Source of the DNA: an uncultured Actinomycetes bacterium
GTDB lineage: Bacteria > Actinomycetota > Actinomycetes > Nanopelagicales > Nanopelagicaceae
NCBI GenBank assembly: GCA_903921405.1
Contig: CAIXPV010000123.1
Location: 1-10,094 of the forward strand
Length of the DNA: 10,094 bases
Reading direction: 5' to 3'
In this document: in pieces, positions 1 to 7,210 of the stretch
Numbering within the stretch: position 1 is the stretch's first letter
Layout: each line of letters opens with the position of its first letter
Program-made: the position numbers and the translations under genes
The notes under the pieces: model-generated
Databases searched by the model: none
What the model saw: the letters and a program-made list of their open reading frames with translations, nothing else
Told to the model about the DNA's origin: nothing

Positions 1-17
1 AAAGCGAGGCTAGGTTC

Positions 18-1892
18 ATGCCTGCAATTTCACTTGCTAAGGCGCCGCAACCAGCATCCACTGATCCGGCGCAGATACGTAACTTCTGCATCATTGCCCA
101 TATCGATCACGGTAAATCAACTCTTGCCGATCGCATGTTGGGCATCACCGAAGTAGTAGACCCTCGCAATATGCGTGCACAATATTTAGATCGAATGGAT
201 ATTGAACGCGAACGCGGAATCACTATTAAGTCTCAAGCGGTTCGCTTGCCATGGCGCAGCGGAATCGATGGCGGCGAGTACATCCTGAACATGATTGATA
301 CACCTGGTCACGTCGACTTTACGTATGAGGTTTCACGCTCACTTGCGGCATGCGAAGGCGCAGTCTTGTTAGTTGATTGTGCCCAAGGCATTGAAGCCCA
401 AACTTTGGCTAACTTATATTTAGCGATGGAAAATAATTTAACAATCATTCCGGTGCTGAACAAAATCGATCTACCAAATGCTCAACCTGAAAAGTTTGCT
501 GCAGAGCTTGCAAAGTTAATTGGTTGTGAACCTGAAGACTGCTTGCGTGTGTCAGGTAAGACCGGTGATGGAGTAGCAGAGCTGCTAGATCAAATTGTTA
601 AGCAGATCCCAGCGCCAAAAGGTGATGCGAATGCACCAGCGCGTGCTCTGATCTTTGACTCGGTCTATGACAGTTATCGCGGCGTAGTTACGTATGTACG
701 CGTAATAGATGGCCATTTGTCACCCCGCGAACAGATTCAAATGTTTTCAACTGGCGTTCGCCACGAAGCCTTGGAAGTCGGCGTAATCTCACCAGAGCCC
801 GTCGCATCAAAGGGTCTTGGCGTAGGTGAAGTGGGCTACTTAATTACAGGCGTAAAAGATGTACGCCAATCACGTGTTGGCGACACTATTACTTCCTATG
901 CAAATCCAACTAAGCACGCTCTCGCCGGTTATAAAGATCCTAAGCCAATGGTTTTCTCTGGCTTATTTCCATTAGATGGCGCCGATTTTCCAGCCCTTCG
1001 TGAGGCCCTTGATAAGTTGCAGTTAAATGATGCCGCACTGGTTTATGAACCAGAGAGCTCGGCCGCGCTTGGCTTTGGTTTTCGCTGTGGTTTCTTAGGT
1101 CTGCTGCATATGGAGATCGTGCGCGAGCGATTAGAGCGCGAACATAAGCTCAACTTGATTTCGACTGCGCCTAACGTTGTATACAACGTCACGATGGATG
1201 ATGGCAAAGAAGTTCGCGTAACCAATCCATCAGAGTTCCCAGATGGCAAAGTGGCTGTTGTAAAAGAGCCAATTGTTAAATCGACAATCCTTGCACCATC
1301 AGAGTTCATCGGAACAATTATGGAGTTATGCCAAGAGCGCCGAGGAATTTTGCTAGGGATGGATTACATTTCAGAGGATCGTGTAGAGATTCGATACGAC
1401 CTACCCCTGGCTGAAATCGTCTTTGATTTCTTTGATCAACTTAAATCTCGTACTAAGGGTTATGCATCTCTTGATTATGAAGAAAAGGGTGATGCCGAAG
1501 GTAACTTAGTGAAGGTCGATATTTTGTTGCAAGGTGAAGCCGTAGATGCATTTAGTGCAATCGTTCACCGCGATAAGGCCTATGCCTATGGCGTGATGAT
1601 GACTGGCAAGCTGCGCCAGCTGATTCCGCGTCAACAGTTTGACGTTCCTATTCAGGCTGCGATCGGTTCACGAATCATTGCCCGTGAAAGCATCAGTGCG
1701 ATTCGTAAAGATGTTTTAGCTAAGTGTTACGGCGGAGATATATCGCGTAAGCGCAAGCTTCTCGAGAAGCAAAAAGAGGGTAAAAAGCGCATGAAGATGG
1801 TGGGTCGAGTTGAGGTTCCGCAAGAGGCTTTTGTTGCCGCCCTTGCAACCGATGCCGACATCGAAAAGGTGAAAGCCGCTCGAAAGCTCTAA
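18..1892 (+). CDS. lepA: Elongation factor 4 (LepA), ribosome-associated GTPase
   Basis: LepA/EF4 is a cytoplasmic translational GTPase that binds ribosomes and is implicated in back-translocation, initiation and 30S assembly. The 624-residue product is full family length (about 600). The G domain shows G1 AHIDHGKST (27-35), the switch region RERGITI (64-70), G3 DTPGHVDF (94-101), G4 NKID (148-151) and G5 SGKTG (179-183). EF-G-like domains follow. The LepA-specific C-terminal domain is intact: RQLIPRQQF, then [20 protein letters not shown] and KKRMK near residues 570-600. This separates it from EF-G and other translational GTPases. The ATG at 18 is chosen because GAGG at 6-9 sits 8 bases upstream and the short N-terminal extension before [13 protein letters not shown] is usual in Actinobacteria. 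The stop is TAA, and hemW begins 2 bases later, so the two are probably co-transcribed. The true promoter lies left of the window. Confidence 0.98.
   Translation: MPAISLAKAPQPASTDPAQIRNFCIIAHIDHGKSTLADRMLGITEVVDPRNMRAQYLDRMDIERERGITIKSQAVRLPWRSGIDGGEYILNMIDTPGHVDFTYEVSRSLAACEGAVLLVDCAQGIEAQTLANLYLAMENNLTIIPVLNKIDLPNAQPEKFAAELAKLIGCEPEDCLRVSGKTGDGVAELLDQIVKQIPAPKGDANAPARALIFDSVYDSYRGVVTYVRVIDGHLSPREQIQMFSTGVRHEALEVGVISPEPVASKGLGVGEVGYLITGVKDVRQSRVGDTITSYANPTKHALAGYKDPKPMVFSGLFPLDGADFPALREALDKLQLNDAALVYEPESSAALGFGFRCGFLGLLHMEIVRERLEREHKLNLISTAPNVVYNVTMDDGKEVRVTNPSEFPDGKVAVVKEPIVKSTILAPSEFIGTIMELCQERRGILLGMDYISEDRVEIRYDLPLAEIVFDFFDQLKSRTKGYASLDYEEKGDAEGNLVKVDILLQGEAVDAFSAIVHRDKAYAYGVMMTGKLRQLIPRQQFDVPIQAAIGSRIIARESISAIRKDVLAKCYGGDISRKRKLLEKQKEGKKRMKMVGRVEVPQEAFVAALATDADIEKVKAARKL
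1174..1189. repeat. 16-bp perfect palindrome inside lepA
   Basis: The bases ACGTTGTATACAACGT read the same on both strands, centred on GTATAC. They lie inside lepA codons for NVVYNV, part of the conserved 'TAPNVVYNV' segment. The form resembles a repressor operator, but nothing else supports regulatory use and the coding constraint may explain it. Confidence 0.35.
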
Positions 1893-1894
1893 CT

Positions 1895-3016
1895 ATGTCG
1901 CTCTCGTTCTATGTGCATATTCCATACTGCATAAAACGCTGTGGGTACTGTGATTTCAATACGTATACGCCTTCAGAGCTCCAAGATGGTGCAACGTTAG
2001 AGATTGTTAGCAATGACTATATAGATGCAGTTGTAAAAGAGCTCGATGCTGCGCCCCTTGGAGTTGTACCAACAATATTCTTTGGGGGAGGGACTCCGTC
2101 ACTTCTTCCAGCCGATGATTTAGGTCGTGTGATTTCAACAATCAAGAGCCGTAATGGTTTGGCAGAAGATTGTGAAATAACTTTAGAGGCTAATCCTGAT
2201 TCTGTGACTGCAGAAAAACTTACTCGATACATAGAGGTTGGTTTTAATCGCATCTCTTTTGGAATGCAGTCTGCTAAACCTCACGTGTTGGCAGTCCTTG
2301 ATCGCACTCATAATCCTGAGAATGTTAAGCGATCGGTCGATATGGCCCGAGCCGCAGGTTTTACAAGCATTAGCGTTGATTTGATTTACGGAACCCCCGG
2401 CGAATCAATTGATGATTGGCGAGATACTGTCACAAAAGCACTAGAGCTAGACATCGATCACATCAGTGCCTATGCACTAATTGTTGAGACTGGCACAAAG
2501 TTGGCTGCACAAATTAAACGCGGTGATTTAACTATGCCCGATGATGATGTGATGGCAGATATGTATTTATTAGTAGATCAGTTGTGTGAAGCACATGGCT
2601 TTACTTGGTATGAACTATCAAACTGGTCAAAGCCACAGCATGAATGTGCACACAACATCGCGTATTGGCAGAACAAACAGTGGTGGGGACTTGGGCCTGG
2701 GGCACATTCACATATAGATGGAAAACGCTTCTGGAATGTGAAACACCCAACGGCCTATAAGCAGCGCCTCTTTTCAGGGGAATCAGTAGTTGCAGACAGT
2801 GAAACCCTTACACAGATTGATATTGATGTTGAGCGAATCATGTTAGGTATAAGAATGCGCGAGGGATTAGAGATATCTACGCTTTCATCACAGCAAATGG
2901 CGCTTCTTGAAGGCTTTAGAGCAGATGGCCATCTTGAACTCTTGGATGGAAGAGTTGTATTGACCCCCGCTGGACGCTTGATTGCAGATCGAATCGTCCG
3001 AGAAATAACTATCTAG
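1895..3016 (+). CDS. hemW: Radical SAM haem chaperone HemW (coproporphyrinogen oxidase-like)
   Basis: HemW is a radical-SAM [4Fe-4S] protein related to HemN. Characterised HemW proteins bind haem and deliver it to haem enzymes rather than oxidising coproporphyrinogen III. The 373-residue product is HemW-sized and lacks the long N-terminus of true HemN. The cluster motif CxxxCxxC is C12-IKR-C16-GY-C19, followed by DFNTYT. Next come the SAM-binding glycine motif GGGTPS (64-69), EANPDS (98-103), GMQS (123-126) and [10 protein letters not shown] (161-170). The HemN-type C-terminal part includes HNIAYW (253-258) and GLGPGAHS (265-272). The ATG lies 2 bases after the lepA stop, and HIPYC sits at the expected distance from it. 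No clear SD is visible, which fits translational coupling to lepA. Older annotations call this gene hemN, but the length argues for HemW. Confidence 0.94.
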   Translation: MSLSFYVHIPYCIKRCGYCDFNTYTPSELQDGATLEIVSNDYIDAVVKELDAAPLGVVPTIFFGGGTPSLLPADDLGRVISTIKSRNGLAEDCEITLEANPDSVTAEKLTRYIEVGFNRISFGMQSAKPHVLAVLDRTHNPENVKRSVDMARAAGFTSISVDLIYGTPGESIDDWRDTVTKALELDIDHISAYALIVETGTKLAAQIKRGDLTMPDDDVMADMYLLVDQLCEAHGFTWYELSNWSKPQHECAHNIAYWQNKQWWGLGPGAHSHIDGKRFWNVKHPTAYKQRLFSGESVVADSETLTQIDIDVERIMLGIRMREGLEISTLSSQQMALLEGFRADGHLELLDGRVVLTPAGRLIADRIVREITI

Positions 3017-3032
3017 TATCCTTGCCAGCATC
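3014..3032 (+). promoter_or_regulatory. Weak candidate -10 element before hrcA (no SD, no CIRCE)
   Basis: The 16-base hemW-hrcA gap contains TAGTAT (3014-3019, overlapping the hemW TAG stop) and TATCCT (3017-3022). Either could serve as a TANNNT-type -10 element giving a near-leaderless hrcA mRNA. I see no SD motif and no -35 hexamer at normal spacing. The nine-base CIRCE half-sites TTAGCACTC and GAGTGCTAA are absent here. Confidence 0.22.
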
Positions 3033-4046
3033 ATGTCATCACGCCGCCTAGAAATCCTCCGTGCAATTGTCGACGAATACGTCGCGACGCAAGAACCAGT
3101 GGGCTCAAAATCGATTGCAGATCGTCACGGTCTGGGTATTTCACCGGCAACTATTCGCAACGAGATGGCAGTACTTGAAGAAGAAGGCTTGATTACCCAG
3201 CCTCATACAAGTGCCGGGCGAATTCCAACTGATCAGGGCTACCGTGTTTTTGTAGACAAGTTAGCAACCGTCAAACCTTTGTCATCGGCCGAGCGTCGCG
3301 CGATTGAAACTTTCTTAGAAGGTGCGCTAGACCTTGATGATGTCGTCATGCGCACTGTCCGCTTATTGGCAGATGTGACTAAGCAAGTTGCAGTAGTTCA
3401 ATATCCCTCAATGGTTAAATCTCGTGTGCGCCATATTGAATTAGTTGCATTGGCACCAGCGCGACTGATGATGGTTTTGATTACAGATTCTGGACGAATC
3501 GAACAACGCGTGACCGAACTTACTCAAGATGTCTCCGAGCAGTTCTTGCATACGTTAAGAGCTGCGCTCAACAACGCGATGATGGGACATAGGCTGCCTG
3601 AGGTTGCCGATCGGATTAGCGGAATTTTGGAGAGTTATAACGTTCACGAGCGTCGCGATGTTGCGATAGTTATTTCAACAGTGATTGAAATGGCAATGGA
3701 GCGCCCAGAAGAGAAGATTGTCTTAGCGGGAACTGCAAATTTGGCGCGTTTTCAAGAGGATTTCTCAACAACGATGCACCCAGTACTAGAGGCCCTAGAA
3801 GAACAAGTGGTTCTGCTTCGCTTATTAGGTGATACCAACCAGACCGTTAAGGTACGCATTGGTCATGAACAAAAAGATGCGAATCTGCGCACAACATCTT
3901 TAGTCGCAGTGGGTTATGGAACCGATGACAACGCATTAGGCGCCCTTGGAATTATCGGCCCAACTCGGATGGATTACGCAGGATCGATGGCAGCAGTCTC
4001 AGCTGTGGCTCGTTATGTCGGACGATTTATAAATGAGGGTGCATAA
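3033..4046 (+). CDS. hrcA: Heat-inducible transcription repressor HrcA
   Basis: HrcA is a dimeric DNA-binding repressor that binds CIRCE inverted repeats upstream of chaperonin operons and is folded and activated by GroEL. The 337-residue product is full length (family about 340). The N-terminal winged-helix region covers residues 1-75: [16 protein letters not shown], then [25 protein letters not shown], then [23 protein letters not shown] in family order. A GAF-like regulatory domain follows, with the typical late motifs IGHEQ (276-280) and GPTRMDY (309-315). The ATG at 3033 gives the standard N-terminus. It directly abuts dnaJ (stop TAA 4044-4046, next start 4047), the conserved actinobacterial hrcA-dnaJ2 pair. 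No CIRCE element flanks the gene, so autoregulation is not visible; its likely targets (groES/groEL) lie outside this window. Confidence 0.97.
   Translation: MSSRRLEILRAIVDEYVATQEPVGSKSIADRHGLGISPATIRNEMAVLEEEGLITQPHTSAGRIPTDQGYRVFVDKLATVKPLSSAERRAIETFLEGALDLDDVVMRTVRLLADVTKQVAVVQYPSMVKSRVRHIELVALAPARLMMVLITDSGRIEQRVTELTQDVSEQFLHTLRAALNNAMMGHRLPEVADRISGILESYNVHERRDVAIVISTVIEMAMERPEEKIVLAGTANLARFQEDFSTTMHPVLEALEEQVVLLRLLGDTNQTVKVRIGHEQKDANLRTTSLVAVGYGTDDNALGALGIIGPTRMDYAGSMAAVSAVARYVGRFINEGA
4035..4039 (+). promoter_or_regulatory. Ribosome binding site supporting the GTG start of dnaJ
   Basis: GAGGG lies 7 bases before the GTG at 4047, inside the last codons of hrcA. It fixes the non-ATG start of dnaJ, which follows the hrcA TAA without a gap. 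This is the clearest SD in the window. Confidence 0.7.
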
Positions 4047-5150
4047 GTGGCAGATCATTATCAAACGCTAGGCGTTTCGCGGGATGCTGCAGCTGATGAC
4101 ATTAAAAAGGCGTATCGAAAATTAGCGCGCGAACTTCACCCAGACGTGAATCCCGACCCTGAAGTACAAGATAAGTTCAAAGAGATTACCGCCGCTTATG
4201 AAACGCTCAGCGATCCTAAGAAACGCCAGAACTATGACATGGGTGGAAACAGCTTCGGCGCAGGCGCTAACTTTGGTGGAGGTTTCAGCGACATCATGGA
4301 CGCGTTTTTTGGTGGCGGTGGCTCGCGTGGGCCACGTCCACGCATGCGTGCCGGTCAGGATTCACTCATTCGCATTCAGGTTGATTTGCACGAAGCATGC
4401 TTTGGTGTAGAACGCGAAATTAGTGTTGAGAGTGCTGTGGTCTGCCCTAAGTGCACGGGCACTGGATGTATCGATGGTGGCGAGCCAACTATGTGCGGTG
4501 TGTGTAAAGGTCGCGGGGAAACGCAACAAGTTGTGCGCTCAGTTATTGGTCAAGTAATGACGTCACGTCCGTGTGGGCCTTGTTCTGGATATGGAAGTGT
4601 TATTCAAAATCCATGCAGAGAGTGCGCAGGGGAAGGGCGAGTTCGTTCGCGTCAAAATATCACCGTAAAAATTCCTGCCGGAGTTGAAACTGGAAATCGA
4701 ATTCAACTATCTGGCCGTGGTGAAGTTGGCCATGGAGGCGGACCCGCAGGAGATTTATATGTAGAGATTGTGGAGTCTGAGCACGACTATTTGATTAGAG
4801 ATCATGACACTTTGCATATGTCGCTCTCGGTTTCCATGTCTGCAGCTGCCCTTGGAACAACAGTGACAGTTGAATCACTTGATGGCCCAGTTGATGTGCA
4901 CGTTAAATCTGGCACTCAAAGCGGTACGCCGATTCCAATTAAGGGTAAGGGTATGACGCGTCTGCGCCACGGAGGCCGTGGAGATTTAGTGGTCCATGTA
5001 GAAGTTCAAACTCCCACAAAACTCAGTCGCGAAGAAGAAGAGTTGATGAAGAAGTTTGCCGAATTACGTGGCGAGAAATCGGGTGATGCCCATGTAAAGA
5101 GCCATGATGGCAGTATCTTTTCTAAGATAAAAGGAGCGTTTACCAAGTAA
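4047..5150 (+). CDS. dnaJ: Chaperone DnaJ (type I Hsp40, actinobacterial DnaJ2)
   Basis: DnaJ is the Hsp70 co-chaperone that delivers unfolded clients to DnaK and stimulates its ATPase. The 367-residue product has the full type I layout. The J domain (about 4-65) carries the HPD motif (31-33) that contacts DnaK. A short Gly/Phe-rich linker (67-95) includes GAGANFGGGF. The zinc domain has all four CxxCxGxG repeats: CPKCTGTG (133-140), CGVCKGRG (150-157), CGPCSGYG (176-183) and CRECAGEG (190-197). Two beta-domains follow, with the C-terminal tail SIFSKIKGAF. The GTG start directly after the hrcA TAA has a good SD (4035-4039). Actinobacteria usually carry one DnaJ in the dnaK-hspR operon and a second next to hrcA. 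Position therefore suggests this is DnaJ2, though the sequence alone cannot prove a second copy exists. Its end overlaps the rsmE start by one base (TAATG). Confidence 0.97.
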   Translation: MADHYQTLGVSRDAAADDIKKAYRKLARELHPDVNPDPEVQDKFKEITAAYETLSDPKKRQNYDMGGNSFGAGANFGGGFSDIMDAFFGGGGSRGPRPRMRAGQDSLIRIQVDLHEACFGVEREISVESAVVCPKCTGTGCIDGGEPTMCGVCKGRGETQQVVRSVIGQVMTSRPCGPCSGYGSVIQNPCRECAGEGRVRSRQNITVKIPAGVETGNRIQLSGRGEVGHGGGPAGDLYVEIVESEHDYLIRDHDTLHMSLSVSMSAAALGTTVTVESLDGPVDVHVKSGTQSGTPIPIKGKGMTRLRHGGRGDLVVHVEVQTPTKLSREEEELMKKFAELRGEKSGDAHVKSHDGSIFSKIKGAFTK

Positions 5151-5860
5151 TGCTCACACTATTTTTTGTTGATAACTTACCGACGCACATTGGTTCCCTG
5201 TATGAATTTGATAATGAAGATGCCCATCACGCGGTGCGAGTATTGCGCATAGCTGCAGGGGAGAACTTTATGTTGGCCGATGGCAACGGAGCATGGAGCC
5301 ACGTGAAGGCCTTTGCAGTAAAAAAGAAGTCGATTGAAGTTGAGGTAATCGCCAGCGGATTTCAGGAGGCGTTGCCAACAACCATCACGGTTGTGCAAGC
5401 CTTGCCTAAGAGTGATCGAGCTAAAGAGGCGATAGAACTCTTAACTGAGGCAGGTGTAGATCGTATTGTTCCTTGGATGGCATCTCGAAGTATTGGCAAG
5501 GCATCAGAGAAGTTTTCAATTACTGCTCGCGAAGCGAGTAAGCAATCTCGGCGATTGCGAATACCTGAAGTCACCGATATTGCAACAACTGCACAGATTT
5601 GCGAAGCAATCGCGTTAAGCGATCTTGCTATCGCCTTTCATGAGAGTGCTGATATGAAACTCAGCGATTGCGTTTCATCACACAACGTTGCTCACTTATT
5701 AATTATTATCGGCCCGGAAGGTGGAATAACTCCTACGGAACTGGAAGCCTTTAAAGAAGCCGGTGCAAAGGTGGCCCTCCTAGGTCGTCCGATCCTGCGT
5801 TCGGCACACGCTGGAATCGCAGCAGTAGCAGCGGTTTCTGCATTGCTCAAGGTATGGTGA
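5150..5860 (+). CDS. rsmE: 16S rRNA (uracil(1498)-N3)-methyltransferase RsmE
   Basis: RsmE is a SPOUT-class (trefoil-knot) methyltransferase that makes m3U1498 in 16S rRNA on the assembled 30S subunit, using SAM. At 236 residues it matches the family (about 240). An N-terminal PUA-like RNA-binding part (1-70) contains HHAVRVLR (26-33). The SPOUT domain shows QALPKSDR (83-90), AIELLTEAGVDRIVP (94-108), the RS pair (113-114), QSRR (132-135), the SAM-knot loop IGPEGG (187-192) and LGRPILRSAHAG (211-222). The last motif is usually LGxRILRxETA, or a Thr/Ser-rich version in Actinobacteria. Here the order is R-P-I-L-R with a His in the Thr/Glu position, a mild departure within the family's range. 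AAAGGAG (5130-5136) lies about 13 bases before the start, and the start overlaps the dnaJ stop by one base, so coupled translation is likely. Confidence 0.93.
   Translation: MLTLFFVDNLPTHIGSLYEFDNEDAHHAVRVLRIAAGENFMLADGNGAWSHVKAFAVKKKSIEVEVIASGFQEALPTTITVVQALPKSDRAKEAIELLTEAGVDRIVPWMASRSIGKASEKFSITAREASKQSRRLRIPEVTDIATTAQICEAIALSDLAIAFHESADMKLSDCVSSHNVAHLLIIIGPEGGITPTELEAFKEAGAKVALLGRPILRSAHAGIAAVAAVSALLKVW
5524..5540 (+). repeat. Short hairpin with a GCGAAGC core inside rsmE
   Basis: CTCGC (5526-5530) pairs with GCGAG (5534-5538) around the loop GAA, with flanking G-T and T-A pairs. The core GCGAAGC is known as an unusually stable DNA mini-hairpin. A second GCGAAGC lies about 70 bases downstream, within a TTGC/GCAA stem near 5599-5610. 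Both are in coding sequence and may be chance. Confidence 0.3.
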
Positions 5861-5864
5861 TTGC

Positions 5865-6212
5865 GTGAGCTCAGATATGACCTGTTTGTTTTGTAAAATA
5901 GTTAATGGGGATATTCCTGCAGATATTGTTGTTAGAAATGACAATGTCGTTGCCTTCAACGACATCAATCCTCAAGCCCCAACTCATGTTTTGATTGTGC
6001 CAACGCTTCACTGTGACAATGCCGCTGAACTCGCCTTGATTTCTCCGGCCGTTCTATCTGAGCTCTTTAGCGTTGCCAGTGAGATTGCCGCCTCACGTGG
6101 CCTAACTGGCTACAGAACCATCTTTAATACCGGGGCAGAGGCTGGCCAGAGCGTTTTTCACGCTCATCTGCACCTCATTGGTGGCCGTGCGCTGGCCTGG
6201 CCACCCGGTTAA
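5865..6212 (+). CDS. HIT-family (HINT-type) nucleotide-binding hydrolase
   Basis: HIT proteins of the HINT branch are small dimeric phosphoramidases that split AMP-N bonds such as AMP-lysine and aminoacyl-AMP; the physiological substrate in bacteria is unclear. The 115-residue product is family length. It begins CLFCKIVNGDIPADIV, with D33 and NP (35-36) in the nucleotide site and HVLIVP (41-46). Near the end is the histidine triad H99-A-H101-L-H103-LIGGR; H101 would be the nucleophile. It ends AWPPG as typical HINT proteins do. The GTG at 5865 is chosen from distance to the rsmE stop (4-base gap). An in-frame ATG at 5877 (starting MTCLFCK) is a real alternative, since no strong SD decides the matter. 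TATGGT lies exactly 6 bases before the GTG, a possible leaderless -10. A perfect 9-bp hairpin lies early in the gene. Confidence 0.94.
   Translation: MSSDMTCLFCKIVNGDIPADIVVRNDNVVAFNDINPQAPTHVLIVPTLHCDNAAELALISPAVLSELFSVASEIAASRGLTGYRTIFNTGAEAGQSVFHAHLHLIGGRALAWPPG
5944..5965 (+). repeat. Perfect 9-bp stem-loop early in the HIT gene
   Basis: ATGTCGTTG (5944-5952) is the exact reverse complement of CAACGACAT (5957-5965), with the loop CCTT. It lies 80-101 bases into the gene counted from the GTG start and encodes part of NVVAFND. It is the tightest stem-loop in the window. There is no T tract, so it is not an intrinsic terminator. Confidence 0.5.
6180..6205 (+). repeat. Inverted repeat at the 3' end of the HIT gene
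   Basis: GGTGGCC (6180-6186) pairs with GGCCACC (6199-6205) over a 12-base spacer, just before the TAA at 6210. The downstream bases TTAAAGATAGATTT are T-rich only loosely, so this is at best a weak terminator or mRNA 3'-end structure. It encodes the conserved GGRALAWPPG end, and the amino-acid sequence may explain it fully. Confidence 0.25.
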
Positions 6213-6215
6213 AGA

Positions 6216-6229
6216 TAGATTTATCCTTA
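6216..6229 (+). promoter_or_regulatory. Candidate leaderless -10 element before phoH
   Basis: The 17-base gap before phoH has no SD motif. It contains TAGATT (6216-6221), 4 of 6 matches to TATAAT, ending 8 bases before the ATG at 6230. That distance fits transcription starting at or next to the start codon. No -35 hexamer is visible at about 17 bases upstream, so confidence is low. Confidence 0.33.
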
Positions 6230-7210
6230 ATGGAGCGCACACTGATTACGGTACCTATTGCAATACCCATGGTTGCACTCATCGGTCCACACGATGTCAA
6301 CTTACGTGCCGTTGAAGCGGCATTCCCATCGGTAAATATCACGGTTCGCGGAAATGAAATTACTCTGCGAGGTCCACATATTGACTGCCAAAACCTTGAA
6401 AATCTCTTTGCCGAGTTAATGGTTGTGATTCGCTCAGGCAACACTCTAAACGTTGATGCTGTTAATCGATCCATTGCAATGTTAGATACAACGCCAATCG
6501 ATCATCCAGCTGAAGTCTTATCACTTAATATCGTCAGCAACCGCGGACGAACGATTCGCCCAAAAACTGCAAATCAAAAAAGATATGTCGATGCCATTGA
6601 GGATCACACAATAACATTTGGAATTGGTCCTGCCGGTACAGGAAAGACTTATTTAGCGATGGCTAAAGCAGTTGCAGCTTTGCAGAGCAAGCAAGTTAAT
6701 CGAATTATTTTGACTCGCCCTGCAGTAGAGGCGGGGGAGCACCTGGGTTTCTTACCTGGCACCTTGAGTGAAAAGATTGATCCGTATCTGCGTCCACTAT
6801 TTGATGCACTCCACGACATGATTGATATAGACACAGTGCCGCGTTTAATGCAATCTGGAGTTATTGAAGTTGCGCCTCTTGCATATATGCGTGGGCGAAC
6901 ATTAAATGATGCTTTTATTATTCTGGATGAGGCTCAAAATACGACTCCTGAACAAATGAAGATGTTCCTAACGCGCCTTGGTTTTGGTTCAAAGATGGTT
7001 GTGACAGGAGATGTCACTCAGATTGATCTTCCTAATGGCCAGCATTCAGGCTTACGTGTTGTACGCGATATTTTGAAAGACATCGATGACATTGCCTTCT
7101 TAGAGCTCACCGCTGAAGACGTAGTTCGTCACCGTTTAATTGGTGACATCGTGAGGGCCTATGACAGCTTCGATGAGCATCGCCAATCATTACGTCCGAT
7201 TCGGCAATAA
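6230..7210 (+). CDS. phoH: PhoH-family ATPase (PhoL type)
   Basis: PhoH/PhoL proteins are cytoplasmic P-loop ATPases linked to RNA metabolism; the usual neighbour is the endoribonuclease YbeY. The 326-residue product has an N-terminal KH-like RNA-binding region (about 10-90: IPMVALIGPHDVNLRAVE, VRGNEITLRGP). The SF1-helicase-like ATPase core has Walker A GPAGTGKT (133-140), LTRPAVEAGEHLGFLPG (161-177), DPYLRPLFDAL (184-194), Walker B IILDEAQN (230-237) and TGDVTQIDLP (259-268). These are the hallmark PhoH motifs and all are intact. The name is historical: 'phosphate-starvation inducible' comes from the E. coli homologue, and nothing here indicates a Pho box. The ATG at 6230 gives a usual N-terminus. 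No SD is seen, and a candidate leaderless promoter precedes it. The stop TAA is followed immediately by the ybeY ATG (TAAATG), the conserved phoH-ybeY pair. Confidence 0.96.
   Translation: MERTLITVPIAIPMVALIGPHDVNLRAVEAAFPSVNITVRGNEITLRGPHIDCQNLENLFAELMVVIRSGNTLNVDAVNRSIAMLDTTPIDHPAEVLSLNIVSNRGRTIRPKTANQKRYVDAIEDHTITFGIGPAGTGKTYLAMAKAVAALQSKQVNRIILTRPAVEAGEHLGFLPGTLSEKIDPYLRPLFDALHDMIDIDTVPRLMQSGVIEVAPLAYMRGRTLNDAFIILDEAQNTTPEQMKMFLTRLGFGSKMVVTGDVTQIDLPNGQHSGLRVVRDILKDIDDIAFLELTAEDVVRHRLIGDIVRAYDSFDEHRQSLRPIRQ

Noticed and set aside
1227..1307. 12-base direct repeat CCATCAGAGTTC at 1227-1238 and 1296-1307
   Set aside because: Both copies encode PSEF in frame within conserved LepA sequence; similar codon choice for the same tetrapeptide explains it.
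1757..1770. 14-bp palindrome GCTTCTCGAGAAGC in lepA followed by an A run
   Set aside because: It encodes the highly conserved KLLEKQ of LepA, and about 0.6 such palindromes are expected by chance in 10 kb. The A run on this strand cannot act as a terminator tract for the + strand gene.
2923..2934. 12-bp palindrome AGATGGCCATCT in hemW
   Set aside because: Two or three 12-bp palindromes are expected by chance in a window of this size.
4325..4350. Overlapping inverted repeats in the dnaJ linker (GCGTGG/CCACGC and CACGCATGCGTG)
   Set aside because: The two structures are mutually exclusive and short, and lie in a GC-rich linker coding for Arg/Gly/Pro; chance and codon bias suffice.
3017..6228. 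Shared TATCCTT in the gaps before hrcA (3017-3023) and phoH (6222-6228)
   Set aside because: It is seven bases only, at different distances from the start codons (9 versus 1), so it is not a consistent signal.
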